From Pseudomonadota bacterium (GTDB taxonomy: Bacteria > Pseudomonadota > Gammaproteobacteria > Burkholderiales > Burkholderiaceae): DNA of 38,653 nucleotides. Numbering within the stretch: the first letter of the stretch is position 1; the number at the start of each line of letters is the position of its first letter. This document shows positions 24,208 through 32,555 of this stretch, in pieces. The notes beneath the pieces were generated by a model. That model worked only from the letters and a program-made list of their open reading frames with translations, made no database searches and was not told the DNA's origin. A program made the position numbers and the translations under genes. The stretch covers positions 1 through 38,653 of the forward strand of contig JAKORH010000055.1 of assembly GCA_029777935.1 (NCBI GenBank), read 5' to 3'.

Positions 24208-26052
24208 ATGCCTGCTGGACGCCCCGGCCCGATTCGTCGCTTCCTCGCCTTCCTGTGGAGGGCACTCGATTTCTCGCGCCGGCTGGTGCTGAACCTGCTG
24301 TTCCTGGCGGTCGTGGTCGTCTTTGTCGTCGCCTGGCTGTACGAGGCGCGGCCGGCGCTGGCTGACAAGACCGTGCTGGTGCTCGACATCAAGGGTCCGA
24401 TTGTCGAGCAGTACACCGGGGCAGCGAGCGAGGCGGTGCTGGCGCAGACGCTGCTCGCGCGCGAGCGCGAAACGCAGCTGCGCGATGTGCTGACCGCGCT
24501 CGACGCGGCAACGAAGGACGAGCGCATCGCGCGCGTGCTGCTGATCCTCGACGACTTCGACGGCGCGGGCCAGCCGACGCTGCGCGAAGTGGCGGCGGCG
24601 CTCAAGCGCGTGCAGGCCGCCGGCAAGCAGGTGATCGCCTGGGGGTCGTCGTTCGACCAACGTCAGTATTTCATCGCCGCGCAGGCCGACGAGGTTTACC
24701 TGCACCCGCAGGGAATGGTGCTGCTGCGCGGATTCGGCGGCTACCGCAACTACTACCACGACGCGCTGGACAGGCTCGGCATCACGGTCAACGTGTTCAA
24801 GGTCGGAAAGTACAAGAGCTTCGCCGAGCCGTTCACGCAGAACGGGCCTTCGCCGGAAGCGCAGGAGGACGAGCAGCGACTGCTCGACGATCTGTGGCAG
24901 CAGTACACCGGGGCGGTCGAAGCGGCGCGCAAGCTGCCGGCGGGCAGCATAGGGCGCATGATCGTCGAGCTGCCGCAGCGCTTCGCCGCGGTCAACGGCG
25001 ACGCCGCGCAACTCGCGCTGAAGGAGAGGCTGGTCGATGGACTGAAGACGCGCGACGAGTTGCGAGCGCTGCTGATCGAGCGCGGCGCGCTCGATCGCGC
25101 GCACAAGACCTTCCGGCAAATCGCGTTCGGAGATTACCTCTCTTTGCAGGCGGAGCGTGCACGCGGCGACGCGGTCGGCGTAGTGGTGGCGGCGGGCGAC
25201 ATCGTCGACGGCGACGCGCCGCAAGGGATGATCGGCGGACGCTCGACCGCCGAACTCGTCCGGCGCGCGCGCGACAACGAACGCGTCAAGGCGGTGGTGC
25301 TGCGCGTGGACTCGCCGGGGGGAAGCGCGTTCGGCGCCGAACTGATTCGCCGCGAACTCGAACTGACGCGCCAGGCAGGCAAGCCCGTGATCGTGTCGTT
25401 CGGTGATGTCGCGGCATCGGGCGGATACTGGATTTCGCTGGCGGCCGACGAAGTGATCGCCGACCCGACGACCGTGACCGGATCGATCGGCGTGTTCGCG
25501 CTGCTGCCGTCCGCCGACAAGGCGATGGAAAAGCTGTCGCTGCATACGGCCGGCGTCACGACGACATGGCTCGGTGGCGCGGGCGACCCGCGGCGCCCGC
25601 TTGATCCGCGCGTGGGAGAACTGATCCAGACCGGAGTGGGGCACAGCTATGACGAGTTCGTCCGGCTGGCGGCAGCGGCGCGAAGGACGACGCCGGAAAA
25701 GATCAACGAGGTTGCGCAGGGCCGTGTGTGGACCGGCCGCGAGGCCAAGGAGCAGCAACTGGTCGACCGGCTCGGCAGCTACGTCGACGCGCTGAAGGAC
25801 GCGGCGACGCGTGCCAAGCTGGGCGAGGATTTCCGCGTCGTCTACATCGAACGTGCGCCGCGCGGCATCGACCGGCTGCTCGCGCTGCTGGCTGGCGAAT
25901 CAGCACGCGCGTTGCGGGCGACCCTTGGGCTGAGCCTGTCCGGTCCGACCGGGCTCGTGGGCGCGCAGGCACAGCGCGATCTGGCGTGGCTTGAGCGGGT
26001 GGCCGAGCGTCCATTCGGCGCGGTGGCGCACTGCCTGTGCGAGCCGCGCTGA
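24208..26052 (+). CDS. sppA: Signal peptide peptidase SppA, 67-kDa type
   Basis: A 614-residue inner-membrane serine protease that degrades cleaved signal peptides. One N-terminal membrane helix (about 26-46, LVLNLLFLAVVVVFVVAWLY) is followed by two tandem S49 domains. The catalytic dyad is K203 (GKYKSFAEPFTQNG, N-terminal domain) and S404 (GDVAASGGYW, C-terminal domain), which matches the E. coli layout (K209, S409). DSPGGS-type sequence lies at 369-373. The ATG at 24208 follows CGGAG; a TTG at 24190 is a less likely start. It sits between the nucleotidase and slmA, where some related genomes have nothing. Confidence 0.95.
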   Translation: MPAGRPGPIRRFLAFLWRALDFSRRLVLNLLFLAVVVVFVVAWLYEARPALADKTVLVLDIKGPIVEQYTGAASEAVLAQTLLARERETQLRDVLTALDAATKDERIARVLLILDDFDGAGQPTLREVAAALKRVQAAGKQVIAWGSSFDQRQYFIAAQADEVYLHPQGMVLLRGFGGYRNYYHDALDRLGITVNVFKVGKYKSFAEPFTQNGPSPEAQEDEQRLLDDLWQQYTGAVEAARKLPAGSIGRMIVELPQRFAAVNGDAAQLALKERLVDGLKTRDELRALLIERGALDRAHKTFRQIAFGDYLSLQAERARGDAVGVVVAAGDIVDGDAPQGMIGGRSTAELVRRARDNERVKAVVLRVDSPGGSAFGAELIRRELELTRQAGKPVIVSFGDVAASGGYWISLAADEVIADPTTVTGSIGVFALLPSADKAMEKLSLHTAGVTTTWLGGAGDPRRPLDPRVGELIQTGVGHSYDEFVRLAAAARRTTPEKINEVAQGRVWTGREAKEQQLVDRLGSYVDALKDAATRAKLGEDFRVVYIERAPRGIDRLLALLAGESARALRATLGLSLSGPTGLVGAQAQRDLAWLERVAERPFGAVAHCLCEPR

Positions 26053-26184
26053 GCGAACTTGACCGGCTGTTCGACCTAGGCCGGGTGGGTTAGCAAATCC
26101 GTGTATCGGCCGGCTTCCCGATAGAAGTAATTCCCCACGTCAAGCGTCTTTACGGTAGATTTTGGCCACTCACGCGAGGTGGCA

Positions 26185-26793
26185 ATGGATGCCGCAGGTC
26201 TGTCGGTCGAATCATCGAGCAAGCGCAAGCCGGGCGCACGCAGGCTGCAGATCCTGCAGACGCTCGCGACGATGCTCGAGGACCCGAAGGGCGAGAAGGT
26301 CACGACCGCGGCGCTGGCCGCCAAGCTCGACGTGTCCGAGGCGGCGCTGTACCGGCACTTTGCCAGCAAGGCGCAGATGTTCGAGGGGTTGATCGAGTTC
26401 ATCGAATCGACCATCTTCGGTCTGATCAACGAGATTTCGGCCAAGGAGTCCTCGGGGCTGAAGCAGGTGCGGCGGATCGTCGTCATGCTGCTGGAGTTCG
26501 CGCAGACCAACCGCGGCATGACGCGGGTGCTGATCGGCGATGCCCTGGTCAACGAGCACGAGCGGCTGCAGGAGCGGATGAACCAGTTGCTCGACCGCAT
26601 CGAGGCGTCGATCCGGCAGGGCTACCGTGTCGCGATCACCCAGAACGAACTGGCGCCCGATTTCGACCCGGCCGCGCGCGCCAGCCTGATCGTCGCCTAC
26701 GTGCTCGGACGCTGGCAGCGCTTCGCCAAGAGCGGCTTCAAGCGGCTGCCGGCCGACGGGCTCGACGCGCAACTGCCGGCGCTGCTCACGTAG
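26185..26793 (+). CDS. slmA: Nucleoid occlusion factor SlmA
   Basis: A TetR-family protein that binds specific chromosomal sites and blocks FtsZ ring assembly over the nucleoid. From the ATG it has 202 residues; a GTG six bases earlier is an alternative. The N-terminal helix-turn-helix is VTTAALAAKLDVSEAALYRHF, in the family's form, followed by SKAQMFEGLIEFIESTIF. The C-terminal part has NRGMTRVLIGDALVNE and the LGRWQRFAKSGFKRLP ending found in SlmA. GAGG lies seven bases before the ATG. A TAGATT box at about 26154 may be its -10. It is tail-to-tail with moeB, with the stop codons overlapping by eight bases. Confidence 0.93.
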   Translation: MDAAGLSVESSSKRKPGARRLQILQTLATMLEDPKGEKVTTAALAAKLDVSEAALYRHFASKAQMFEGLIEFIESTIFGLINEISAKESSGLKQVRRIVVMLLEFAQTNRGMTRVLIGDALVNEHERLQERMNQLLDRIEASIRQGYRVAITQNELAPDFDPAARASLIVAYVLGRWQRFAKSGFKRLPADGLDAQLPALLT

Positions 26794-27538
26794 CCGGCGC
26801 GCCGCACACCGCGCACTGCGGGTCGCGCGGCACCGCCAGCGTGCGGATGCTCATCGTCAGCGCGTCGAGCAGCAGCAGGCGCCCGCACAGGCTCTCACCC
26901 GTTCCGGCCGCGAGTTTCAGCGCCTCGGCCGCCTGCAGCGTGCCGATGATGCCCGTCACCGGCGCGAACACGCCCATCACCGCGCACAGTTCGTCCTCGC
27001 CGTCGCCCTCGGGAAACAGGCACGCGTAGCACGGGCTTTCGGCGCGGGCGAGATCGAATACCGCCAGTTGGCCATCGAAGCGGATCGCCGCGCCGGACAC
27101 CAGCGGCCGCCGATGTCGGACGCAGGCGCGGTTGACCGCGTGCCGCGTGGCGAAATTGTCGGAGCAGTCGAGGACGACGGTAGCGTCGCGCGCCAGATCG
27201 TCGAGTTCCGCGTCCGACACGCGCGTGGTCAGCGCGATCACCTCGACCTGCGGATTGATCGCCGCCAGCGTGGATTTGCCCGAGGTCGCTTTCGGTTGTC
27301 CGATGCGATCGGTCGTGTGCAGGATCTGTCGCTGCAGGTTGGTGAGGTCGACGGTGTCGCCGTCGACCAGCGTGATGCGGCCCACGCCGGCCGAGGCGAG
27401 GTAGAACGCCGCCGGCGAACCCAGGCCGCCGGCTCCGATCACCAGCATGCGCGCGTCGCGCAGTCGCTGCTGGCCCTCGACGCCGATCTCGTTCAGCAGG
27501 ATGTGGCGCGAATAGCGCAGCAGTTCCTGGTCGTTCAT
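26786..27538 (-). CDS. moeB: MoeB/ThiF-type adenylyltransferase (E1-like)
   Basis: A 250-residue enzyme that adenylates the C-terminal Gly-Gly of sulfur carriers such as MoaD or ThiS. The nucleotide loop is VIGAGGLGS (33-41), followed by VDGDTVDLTNLQRQ with the Arg finger. Two zinc CXXC pairs are present, C170/C173 and C242/C245, and C185 stands where ThiF-like enzymes have a catalytic Cys. No rhodanese domain is fused. It lies after ctpA, separated by a strong terminator, so it may need its own weak promoter or read-through. A MoaD/ThiS-like partner is encoded at 5181-5438. MoeB or ThiF function cannot be chosen from the sequence alone. Confidence 0.92.
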   Translation of the reverse strand: MNDQELLRYSRHILLNEIGVEGQQRLRDARMLVIGAGGLGSPAAFYLASAGVGRITLVDGDTVDLTNLQRQILHTTDRIGQPKATSGKSTLAAINPQVEVIALTTRVSDAELDDLARDATVVLDCSDNFATRHAVNRACVRHRRPLVSGAAIRFDGQLAVFDLARAESPCYACLFPEGDGEDELCAVMGVFAPVTGIIGTLQAAEALKLAAGTGESLCGRLLLLDALTMSIRTLAVPRDPQCAVCGAPAT

Positions 27539-27552
27539 CAGCGGCTCGGAGG

Positions 27553-27583
27553 AAAAAGCACAAGGGCCGCAGTGCGGCCCTTG
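27553..27583 (-). terminator. Intrinsic terminator after ctpA
   Basis: On the minus strand the 11-bp perfect stem CAAGGGCCGCA/TGCGGCCCTTG (27561-27583) is followed shortly by TTTTT (27557-27553). It lies between the ctpA stop and the moeB start and should end the gpmA-envC-ctpA transcript. The T-run almost reaches the moeB leader. Confidence 0.85.
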
Positions 27584-27602
27584 CGGCGGTTGTACGGCAC
27601 GT

Positions 27603-29042
27603 CTACTTGGTGACCGCAGTTGCAGCCACGTTTTCGCGCGGCTTGGCCGTGACGATCGGTTTGCCCTGCAGGAAGTTCAGACCCTGGCGTAACTGGAAGT
27701 CGTCGGCGGAGCCGAATTCGTAGCGGCGCTGAGCCGCCGCGGTGGCGTGCGGCTCGGCCGGTGCCGCCGGGATGGCCGACGCGCCGGCAGGTGCCGCCGT
27801 CGCGTCGGGCTGCTTCGAGGGGTTCGCCAGGTGGTGCGCGAGGTCAGCTTCACGCACTGTCAGCCCGGCGAAGTTGCCCTCGGGCGTGTCGTCGACATTG
27901 AAGTCGGGTGTGATGCCCTTGGCCTGGATCGAACGGCCGCTCGGCGTGAAGTAGCGCGCGGTGGTGAGCTTGATCGCCGCCGGCTGATCGCCGTCGGTGC
28001 GGATCGGGATGATGGTCTGCACCGAGCCCTTGCCGAAGGTCTGCGCGCCGACCAGCGTCGCGCGCTTGTCGTCCTGCAGCGCCCCGGCCACGATTTCGGA
28101 GGCCGACGCACTCGCGTTGTTGACCAGCACCACCAGCGGCACTGTCTTCACCTGCGCCTGCAGCTTGGCGAGCACGTCTTCGCCGCGGCCGCGCTGATAG
28201 TCCTCGGGCGCGGCGACGAAGCGCCGCCGCGCGTCTTCGGTGCGGCCATCGGTCGAGACCACCAAAGTGCGCGGCGGCAGGAACGCGGCCGCCACCCCGA
28301 TCGCCGAATGCAGCAGCCCGCCGGGATCGTTGCGCAGGTCCAGCACGAGGCCTTTCAGCGGCCCCTGCTTGTAAAGCTCGTTCAGCTTCGCGACCAGGTC
28401 CTCGACAGTGCGTTCCTGGAAGCTCGAGATACGGATGAAGCCGTACCCGGGTTCGATCATCTTGGCCTTGACCGACTGCGTCCGGATCACGTCCCGCACC
28501 AGCTTGAACTCGAGCGGCTGCGTTTCATTCTTGCGCAGCACCGTCAGCGTGACAGACGTGCCCTTTCTGCCGCGCATCAGCTTGACCGCCTCGTTCAACT
28601 GCATGCCGCGCGTGAGCTTGTCGTCGATCTTGATGATCAAGTCGCCCGACTTGATGCCGGCGCGCGCCGCCGGCGTGTCGTCGATCGGCGCCACCACGCG
28701 CACCGCGCCATCCTCGGGCGCGACCTCGATGCCGAGCCCGCCGAATTCGCCCTGCGTGCTGGTCTGCAGTTCCTTGAACGCGTCGCTGTCGAGAAACGCC
28801 GAGTGCGGATCGAGCCCCGACAGCATGCCGGAGATCGCCTCCTGCATCAGTTTCTTGTCATCGATCGGTTCGACGTAGTTCTGCTTGATCACGCCGAACA
28901 CGTCGGTGAACTGGCGAATCTCGTCGAGCGGAATCGGCCCGCGCGCCTCGCGGAAGGCGTAGGCGGAAATGCCGAGACTGATCGCGACGCCGGCGAACGC
29001 GCCGACGGCGATCAATCCGATATTGCGCATGCGTCCGCTCAT
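27603..29042 (-). CDS. ctpA: C-terminal processing peptidase (S41 family)
   Basis: A 479-residue periplasmic serine protease that trims C-termini of envelope proteins, including cell-wall enzymes. The N-terminal hydrophobic segment (about 8-29) is a signal anchor. A PDZ domain lies at about 100-180 (GEFGGLGIEVAPEDGAVRVV), and the S41 catalytic part follows: Ser in SASASE (311-316) and Lys K338 (QTFGKGSVQT). The C-terminus (about 410-479) is a family-variable Ala/Pro-rich tail. GGAGGTG precedes the ATG. It follows envC by 55 bases on the same strand, with a terminator beyond its 3' end. Confidence 0.95.
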   Translation of the reverse strand: MSGRMRNIGLIAVGAFAGVAISLGISAYAFREARGPIPLDEIRQFTDVFGVIKQNYVEPIDDKKLMQEAISGMLSGLDPHSAFLDSDAFKELQTSTQGEFGGLGIEVAPEDGAVRVVAPIDDTPAARAGIKSGDLIIKIDDKLTRGMQLNEAVKLMRGRKGTSVTLTVLRKNETQPLEFKLVRDVIRTQSVKAKMIEPGYGFIRISSFQERTVEDLVAKLNELYKQGPLKGLVLDLRNDPGGLLHSAIGVAAAFLPPRTLVVSTDGRTEDARRRFVAAPEDYQRGRGEDVLAKLQAQVKTVPLVVLVNNASASASEIVAGALQDDKRATLVGAQTFGKGSVQTIIPIRTDGDQPAAIKLTTARYFTPSGRSIQAKGITPDFNVDDTPEGNFAGLTVREADLAHHLANPSKQPDATAAPAGASAIPAAPAEPHATAAAQRRYEFGSADDFQLRQGLNFLQGKPIVTAKPRENVAATAVTK

Positions 29043-29097
29043 GACACCTCCGGGAGTTTCACCACTGATCGCGGGGTCGACCTAAAGTTCCTGCGAG

Positions 29098-30393
29098 CTA
29101 GCGTGCCGCCGCCCACCGCAACGGGTCCATCGGTCGACCCTGATAACGCAGTTCAAAGTATAGGCCGGGCTCGGCGTTTCCTCCGGTGCTTCCCACCTCG
29201 GCGATCACGTCTCCGCGGCCGACCCTTTCGCCGACGCTGCGAATCAGCGTGGAGTTGTTGCCGTAGACGGAGATGAAGCCCTCACCGTGGTCGAGAATCA
29301 ACAGGTTGCCGAAGCCGCGAAGCCAGTCGGCGAAGAGCACCCGACCGGCGGCCACCGCGTGCACCTCGGAGCCGGCCGGTGCGCGGATGAACACGCCCTT
29401 CCACGTCGGTCCGGCGACGCCGGCCTCGGTGCGGCGCGGGCTGCCGAAGCGGGCGGCGATCTCCCCCTGCACGGGCAGCGCCATGTGCCCGCGCAGTTGC
29501 GCGAAGGCCGAATTGGCCGGCGGTTCCAAATCGGCCGCGCGCGGTGTCGCCGGCGCCGCCGCAGCGGGCGCGCGCTCGCGGTGCCGCGCCTGTTCGGCCA
29601 GCGTCCTGGTCAGCTGGTCGATCAGCGAGCCGAGGCGATGTTCGTCGCGCTCGAGCGTGGCGATCGACTGCCGTTGCGTGCCGATCTGCTTGGCGAGCCG
29701 GTCGAGCGTGCGCTTGTGCGCCGCCTGCTGCTGCAGCAGCAGCGCGCGGTTCGAACGCTCTTCCTCCGCGATTGCCGCCAGCTCGTTCTGACGCTGCCGC
29801 GATTCGTCCTCGAGCGCCGCCAGATCGTCGCGGTGCGCGCGCAACTCTCCGATCAGCTGCGCCTTCGCGCGGCCGATGTAATCGAGGTACTGCAGATCGC
29901 GTCCGATCTGGCCCGGGTTCTCGCCATCGAGCAGCTTGTGCCACGGCGAGCTGTGCAGCAGCGCGAACTGGCTGCGCAGCACCAGCCCGATCTGCCGCTC
30001 CTGCTCGCCCTGGCGCGCGACGATCTGGCGATTGCGGTCCTGCAGGTCGGCGATCTGGCGCTCCGCGTCGCGGCGCGCGGCCGCGAGTTCACGCAGTCGC
30101 CGGTTCGCGCCCGAGATCGCCGCCTCGGAGGCGCGCAGCGCATCGGTCGCTTCGGAGTGCGATGCCTCGGCGGCCGCGAGCTGCTTCTTGGCCCGCGCCA
30201 GCCGCTGCTGCAGGTCGCGCTGCTCGGCCTGCAGGCGGTCCTTGCGCGCGGCGCTCGCGCCGGCATCGCTGCGCTTGGCCGGCGCGCCCTTCTTCGTCTC
30301 GTTCTTCGCGCTGCGCGCCAGCGCGTCGCCGGGCGGCGCCAGCACGGCGAGGCCGATCGCCGCGCAGGTCGCGTAGAGGAGTCTGGCGGGCAA
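29098..30393 (-). CDS. envC: Murein hydrolase activator EnvC (degenerate LytM)
   Basis: A 431-residue periplasmic activator of cell-division amidases (AmiA/AmiB type). A signal peptide covers about 1-26 (ending PPGDALA), then a long coiled coil (about 50-265, rich in Glu, Arg, Gln and Ala), then a LytM/peptidase_M23 domain (about 320-431). The domain lacks the HXH zinc motif: the corresponding site reads GLYFELR, as in E. coli EnvC, so it is catalytically dead and activates instead. I chose the TTG at 30393 as start, because GGGAG is upstream and the signal peptide begins there; upstream in-frame sequence overlaps gpmA. It stands in the conserved gpmA-envC-ctpA order. Confidence 0.9.
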   Translation of the reverse strand: MPARLLYATCAAIGLAVLAPPGDALARSAKNETKKGAPAKRSDAGASAARKDRLQAEQRDLQQRLARAKKQLAAAEASHSEATDALRASEAAISGANRRLRELAAARRDAERQIADLQDRNRQIVARQGEQERQIGLVLRSQFALLHSSPWHKLLDGENPGQIGRDLQYLDYIGRAKAQLIGELRAHRDDLAALEDESRQRQNELAAIAEEERSNRALLLQQQAAHKRTLDRLAKQIGTQRQSIATLERDEHRLGSLIDQLTRTLAEQARHRERAPAAAAPATPRAADLEPPANSAFAQLRGHMALPVQGEIAARFGSPRRTEAGVAGPTWKGVFIRAPAGSEVHAVAAGRVLFADWLRGFGNLLILDHGEGFISVYGNNSTLIRSVGERVGRGDVIAEVGSTGGNAEPGLYFELRYQGRPMDPLRWAAAR

Positions 30394-30434
30394 CGCGGCC
30401 GGCTCCCACCGAGCGCGCGGACGAAGGTCGCGCG

Positions 30435-31199
30435 CTATTCGCGCCGCCCCGACGGTGCGGCGTGCCCCTGCGCCGCGACCGCAGCCGTCGCACGCGCGAT
30501 TTCCTCCGGATCGCCGAGGTAGTAGTGGCGGATCGGCTTGAGCCGGTCGTCGAGTTCGTACACCAGCGGCCTTGCGGTGGGGATGTTCAGGCCGACGATG
30601 TCGTCGTCCGAGACGCGGTCCAGATGCTTGATCAGCGCGCGCAGCGAATTGCCGTGCGCGGCGACCAGCACGCGGCGGCCGCGTGCGATGGCCGGCGCGA
30701 TCGAGTCGTTCCAGAACGGCACCACGCGCGCGACGGTGTCCTTCAGACACTCGGTCGCGGGAATCTCCTCCGGCTTCAGGTGTCTGTAGCGCGGCTCGCG
30801 GCCCGGCCAGCGCGGGTCGTCGCGCGCCAGCGCCTCGGGCGCGATCGCGTAGGCGCGGCGCCAGATCAGCACCTGCTGCTCGCCGAACCGGGCTGCGGTC
30901 TCGGCCTTGTTCAGCCCCTGCAGCGCGCCGTAGTGGCGCTCGTTCAGCCGCCACGAATGCACGACCGGCAGCCACATCAGATCAAGCGCATCGAGCGCGA
31001 GCCACAGCGTGCGGATCGCGCGCTTCAGCACCGACGTGTAGGCGATGTCGAAGACATAGCCCTCGCGCTTCAGCAGGTCGCCCGCGGCGCGCGATTCGCG
31101 CATGCCGTTCTCGGACAGGTCCACATCGGTCCAGCCGGTGAACCGGTTTTCCAGATTCCACTGGCTTTCGCCATGGCGTAGCAGGACGAGCTTGTACAT
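30435..31199 (-). CDS. gpmA: 2,3-bisphosphoglycerate-dependent phosphoglycerate mutase
   Basis: Interconverts 3- and 2-phosphoglycerate in glycolysis and gluconeogenesis. At 254 residues it matches the family. The phosphohistidine motif [10 protein letters not shown] (H9) and the second catalytic His ([11 protein letters not shown]) are present, together with [10 protein letters not shown] and [12 protein letters not shown]. The start at 31199 gives the standard [11 protein letters not shown]; the frame runs upstream to 31226 with no family match. A TAGAAT box at 31260-31265, about 60 bases upstream, overlaps the rightward rhodanese promoter. It heads the gpmA-envC-ctpA operon. Confidence 0.97.
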   Translation of the reverse strand: MYKLVLLRHGESQWNLENRFTGWTDVDLSENGMRESRAAGDLLKREGYVFDIAYTSVLKRAIRTLWLALDALDLMWLPVVHSWRLNERHYGALQGLNKAETAARFGEQQVLIWRRAYAIAPEALARDDPRWPGREPRYRHLKPEEIPATECLKDTVARVVPFWNDSIAPAIARGRRVLVAAHGNSLRALIKHLDRVSDDDIVGLNIPTARPLVYELDDRLKPIRHYYLGDPEEIARATAAVAAQGHAAPSGRRE

Positions 31200-31259
31200 G
31201 GGAGTCACGGGTCGGAACAGCGCCATTCCTCGCCTCGCTGACGGGCGAGCGTCAAGCGC

Positions 31260-31269
31260 ATTCTATAAT
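31260..31269. promoter_or_regulatory. Overlapping divergent -10 boxes (gpmA / rhodanese)
   Basis: The ten bases ATTCTATAAT hold a consensus rightward -10, TATAAT (31264-31269), and a leftward TAGAAT (31265-31260) that share two bases. Rightward transcription leads to the rhodanese gene (GTG at 31299) and leftward to gpmA (ATG at 31199). -35 elements are weak on both sides. Polymerase could not use both at once. Confidence 0.5.
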
Positions 31270-31298
31270 TCAGTTGCTTCCCTTGAGTTCGCCCGCCG

Positions 31299-31700
31299 GT
31301 GCGGTTCTTCATCGACAACATCTTCCTGATCGCGGTGGCGCTCGTCAGCGGCGGCATGCTGCTGTGGCCGCTAATCCGGGCCCGCGCGGCGGGTCCGTCG
31401 GTGTCGACGCTGCAGGCCACGCAGCTGATCAACTCCAAGCACGCGCAGGTCGTCGACGTGCGCGGCGAGGACGAATTTGGCCGCGGTTCGCTGCCGAACG
31501 CGAAGAACATTCCGACGCCGAAGATCGCGCAACGCGCGGCAGAACTGAAGAAGGACCGCCCGGTGATCCTTGTTTGCAACACCGGCCGCTCCGCCGCGCC
31601 CGCCGCCGCACAGTTGCGTGCGGCGGGTTTCGGCGAGGTCTACGTGCTGGCCGGCGGGCTCGCGGCGTGGCGCGAGGCCGGACTGCCGGTCAGAACCTGA
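31299..31700 (+). CDS. Membrane-anchored rhodanese-like protein
   Basis: A 133-residue protein with an N-terminal membrane helix (about 6-27, DNIFLIAVALVSGGMLLWPL) and one rhodanese domain (about 36-130). The active-site loop is C93-NTGRSA, in VILVCNTGRSAAPAA, so it could act in sulfur transfer or thiol redox chemistry. VVDVRGEDEFGRGSLPNA is the second typical block. The start is GTG at 31299. It is followed by grxC, secB and gpsA in the order known from other proteobacteria (E. coli yibN-grxC-secB-gpsA), so it corresponds to YibN. Confidence 0.92.
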   Translation: MRFFIDNIFLIAVALVSGGMLLWPLIRARAAGPSVSTLQATQLINSKHAQVVDVRGEDEFGRGSLPNAKNIPTPKIAQRAAELKKDRPVILVCNTGRSAAPAAAQLRAAGFGEVYVLAGGLAAWREAGLPVRT

Positions 31701-31727
31701 CCATTCATCGAGAGACCGAGACCGTTG

Positions 31728-31988
31728 ATGACCGCCCGTGTCCGGATGTACAGCACCGCCGTGTGCCCGTTCTGCCTGCGCGCCGAGGCGCTGCTGAAGG
31801 CGCGCGGCGTGACCGAGATCGAGAAGATCCGCATCGACCTGGATGCGGCGCAGCGCGAAGACATGATCGCCCGCACCGGCCGCCGCACCGTGCCGCAGAT
31901 CTACATCGGCGACACGCACGTCGGCGGATTCGACGATCTGTCCGCGCTCGACCGCGAGGGCAAGCTCGCGGCGCTGCTTGCCGCCTAA
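31728..31988 (+). CDS. grxC: Glutaredoxin 3
   Basis: An 86-residue thioredoxin-fold redox protein that reduces disulfides with glutathione. The dithiol active site is C13-P-F-C16 (YSTAVCPFCLRAEALL), with the cis-Pro segment TVPQIYIGDTHVGGFDDL. The start is ATG at 31728; a TTG directly before it would add one residue. It lies 27 bases after the rhodanese gene and 75 bases before secB. The gap after it contains a small dyad, AGAACC-gata-GGTTCT, directly at its stop. Confidence 0.96.
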   Translation: MTARVRMYSTAVCPFCLRAEALLKARGVTEIEKIRIDLDAAQREDMIARTGRRTVPQIYIGDTHVGGFDDLSALDREGKLAALLAA

Positions 31989-32063
31989 GAACCGATAGGT
32001 TCTAAGCGCGGCTCGCCTCCGATTCCTCGCCGGCGGCTGCCGGCCTCCCACGAAAGGATCTTC

Positions 32064-32540
32064 ATGGCCGAGAACGTCAACCCGTCGTCCGCAGCGCAGC
32101 CGATGTTCCAGCTGCAGCGCATCTACCTGAAGGACGCCTCGCTCGAGCTGCCGCACGCCCCGCAGATCTTTCTCGAGCCGACCGCGCCGCAGGTCGACGT
32201 CCAGCTCGAGGTCACGAACAGCAAGGTCGTGGAGGGTATCTACGAGGTCGTGGTGCGCGCGACGACCACTGCCAAAGTCGGCGACAAGGTACTGTTCCTG
32301 GTCGAGGGCAAGCAGGCCGGCATCTTCGAGATGCGCGGCATTCCGACCGAGCAGTTCGACGCGATCCTCGGCATCGTGTGCCCCGGCATCATCTACCCGT
32401 ACCTGCGCGCCAACGTCGCGGACCTGATCAATCGCACCGGCCTGCCATCGATCCATCTGGCCGAGATCAACTTCGAGGCGATGTATCAGCAGCGGCTGGC
32501 GCAGCAGCAGGACGCTGCCGCGACCGCGACCCGGCAGTAG
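32064..32540 (+). CDS. secB: Protein-export chaperone SecB
   Basis: A 158-residue tetrameric cytoplasmic chaperone that keeps preproteins unfolded for SecA. The family sequence is clear: FQLQRIYLKDASLELPHAP, APQVDVQLEV, EVVVRATTTAKVGDKVLFLVE, the GIFEMRGIP segment and the LGIVCPGIIYPYLRANVADL block. AAAGGA precedes the ATG. SecB occurs in Proteobacteria, which supports the taxonomic call. It lies between grxC and gpsA and is probably cotranscribed with both. Confidence 0.97.
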   Translation: MAENVNPSSAAQPMFQLQRIYLKDASLELPHAPQIFLEPTAPQVDVQLEVTNSKVVEGIYEVVVRATTTAKVGDKVLFLVEGKQAGIFEMRGIPTEQFDAILGIVCPGIIYPYLRANVADLINRTGLPSIHLAEINFEAMYQQRLAQQQDAAATATRQ

Positions 32541-32555
32541 GCCGAAACCGCTCGC

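Noticed and set aside
29098..30975. A 625-codon form of EnvC extending into gpmA
   Set aside because: The extra N-terminal sequence is antisense-frame-like and overlaps gpmA; the signal peptide begins at the TTG at 30393.
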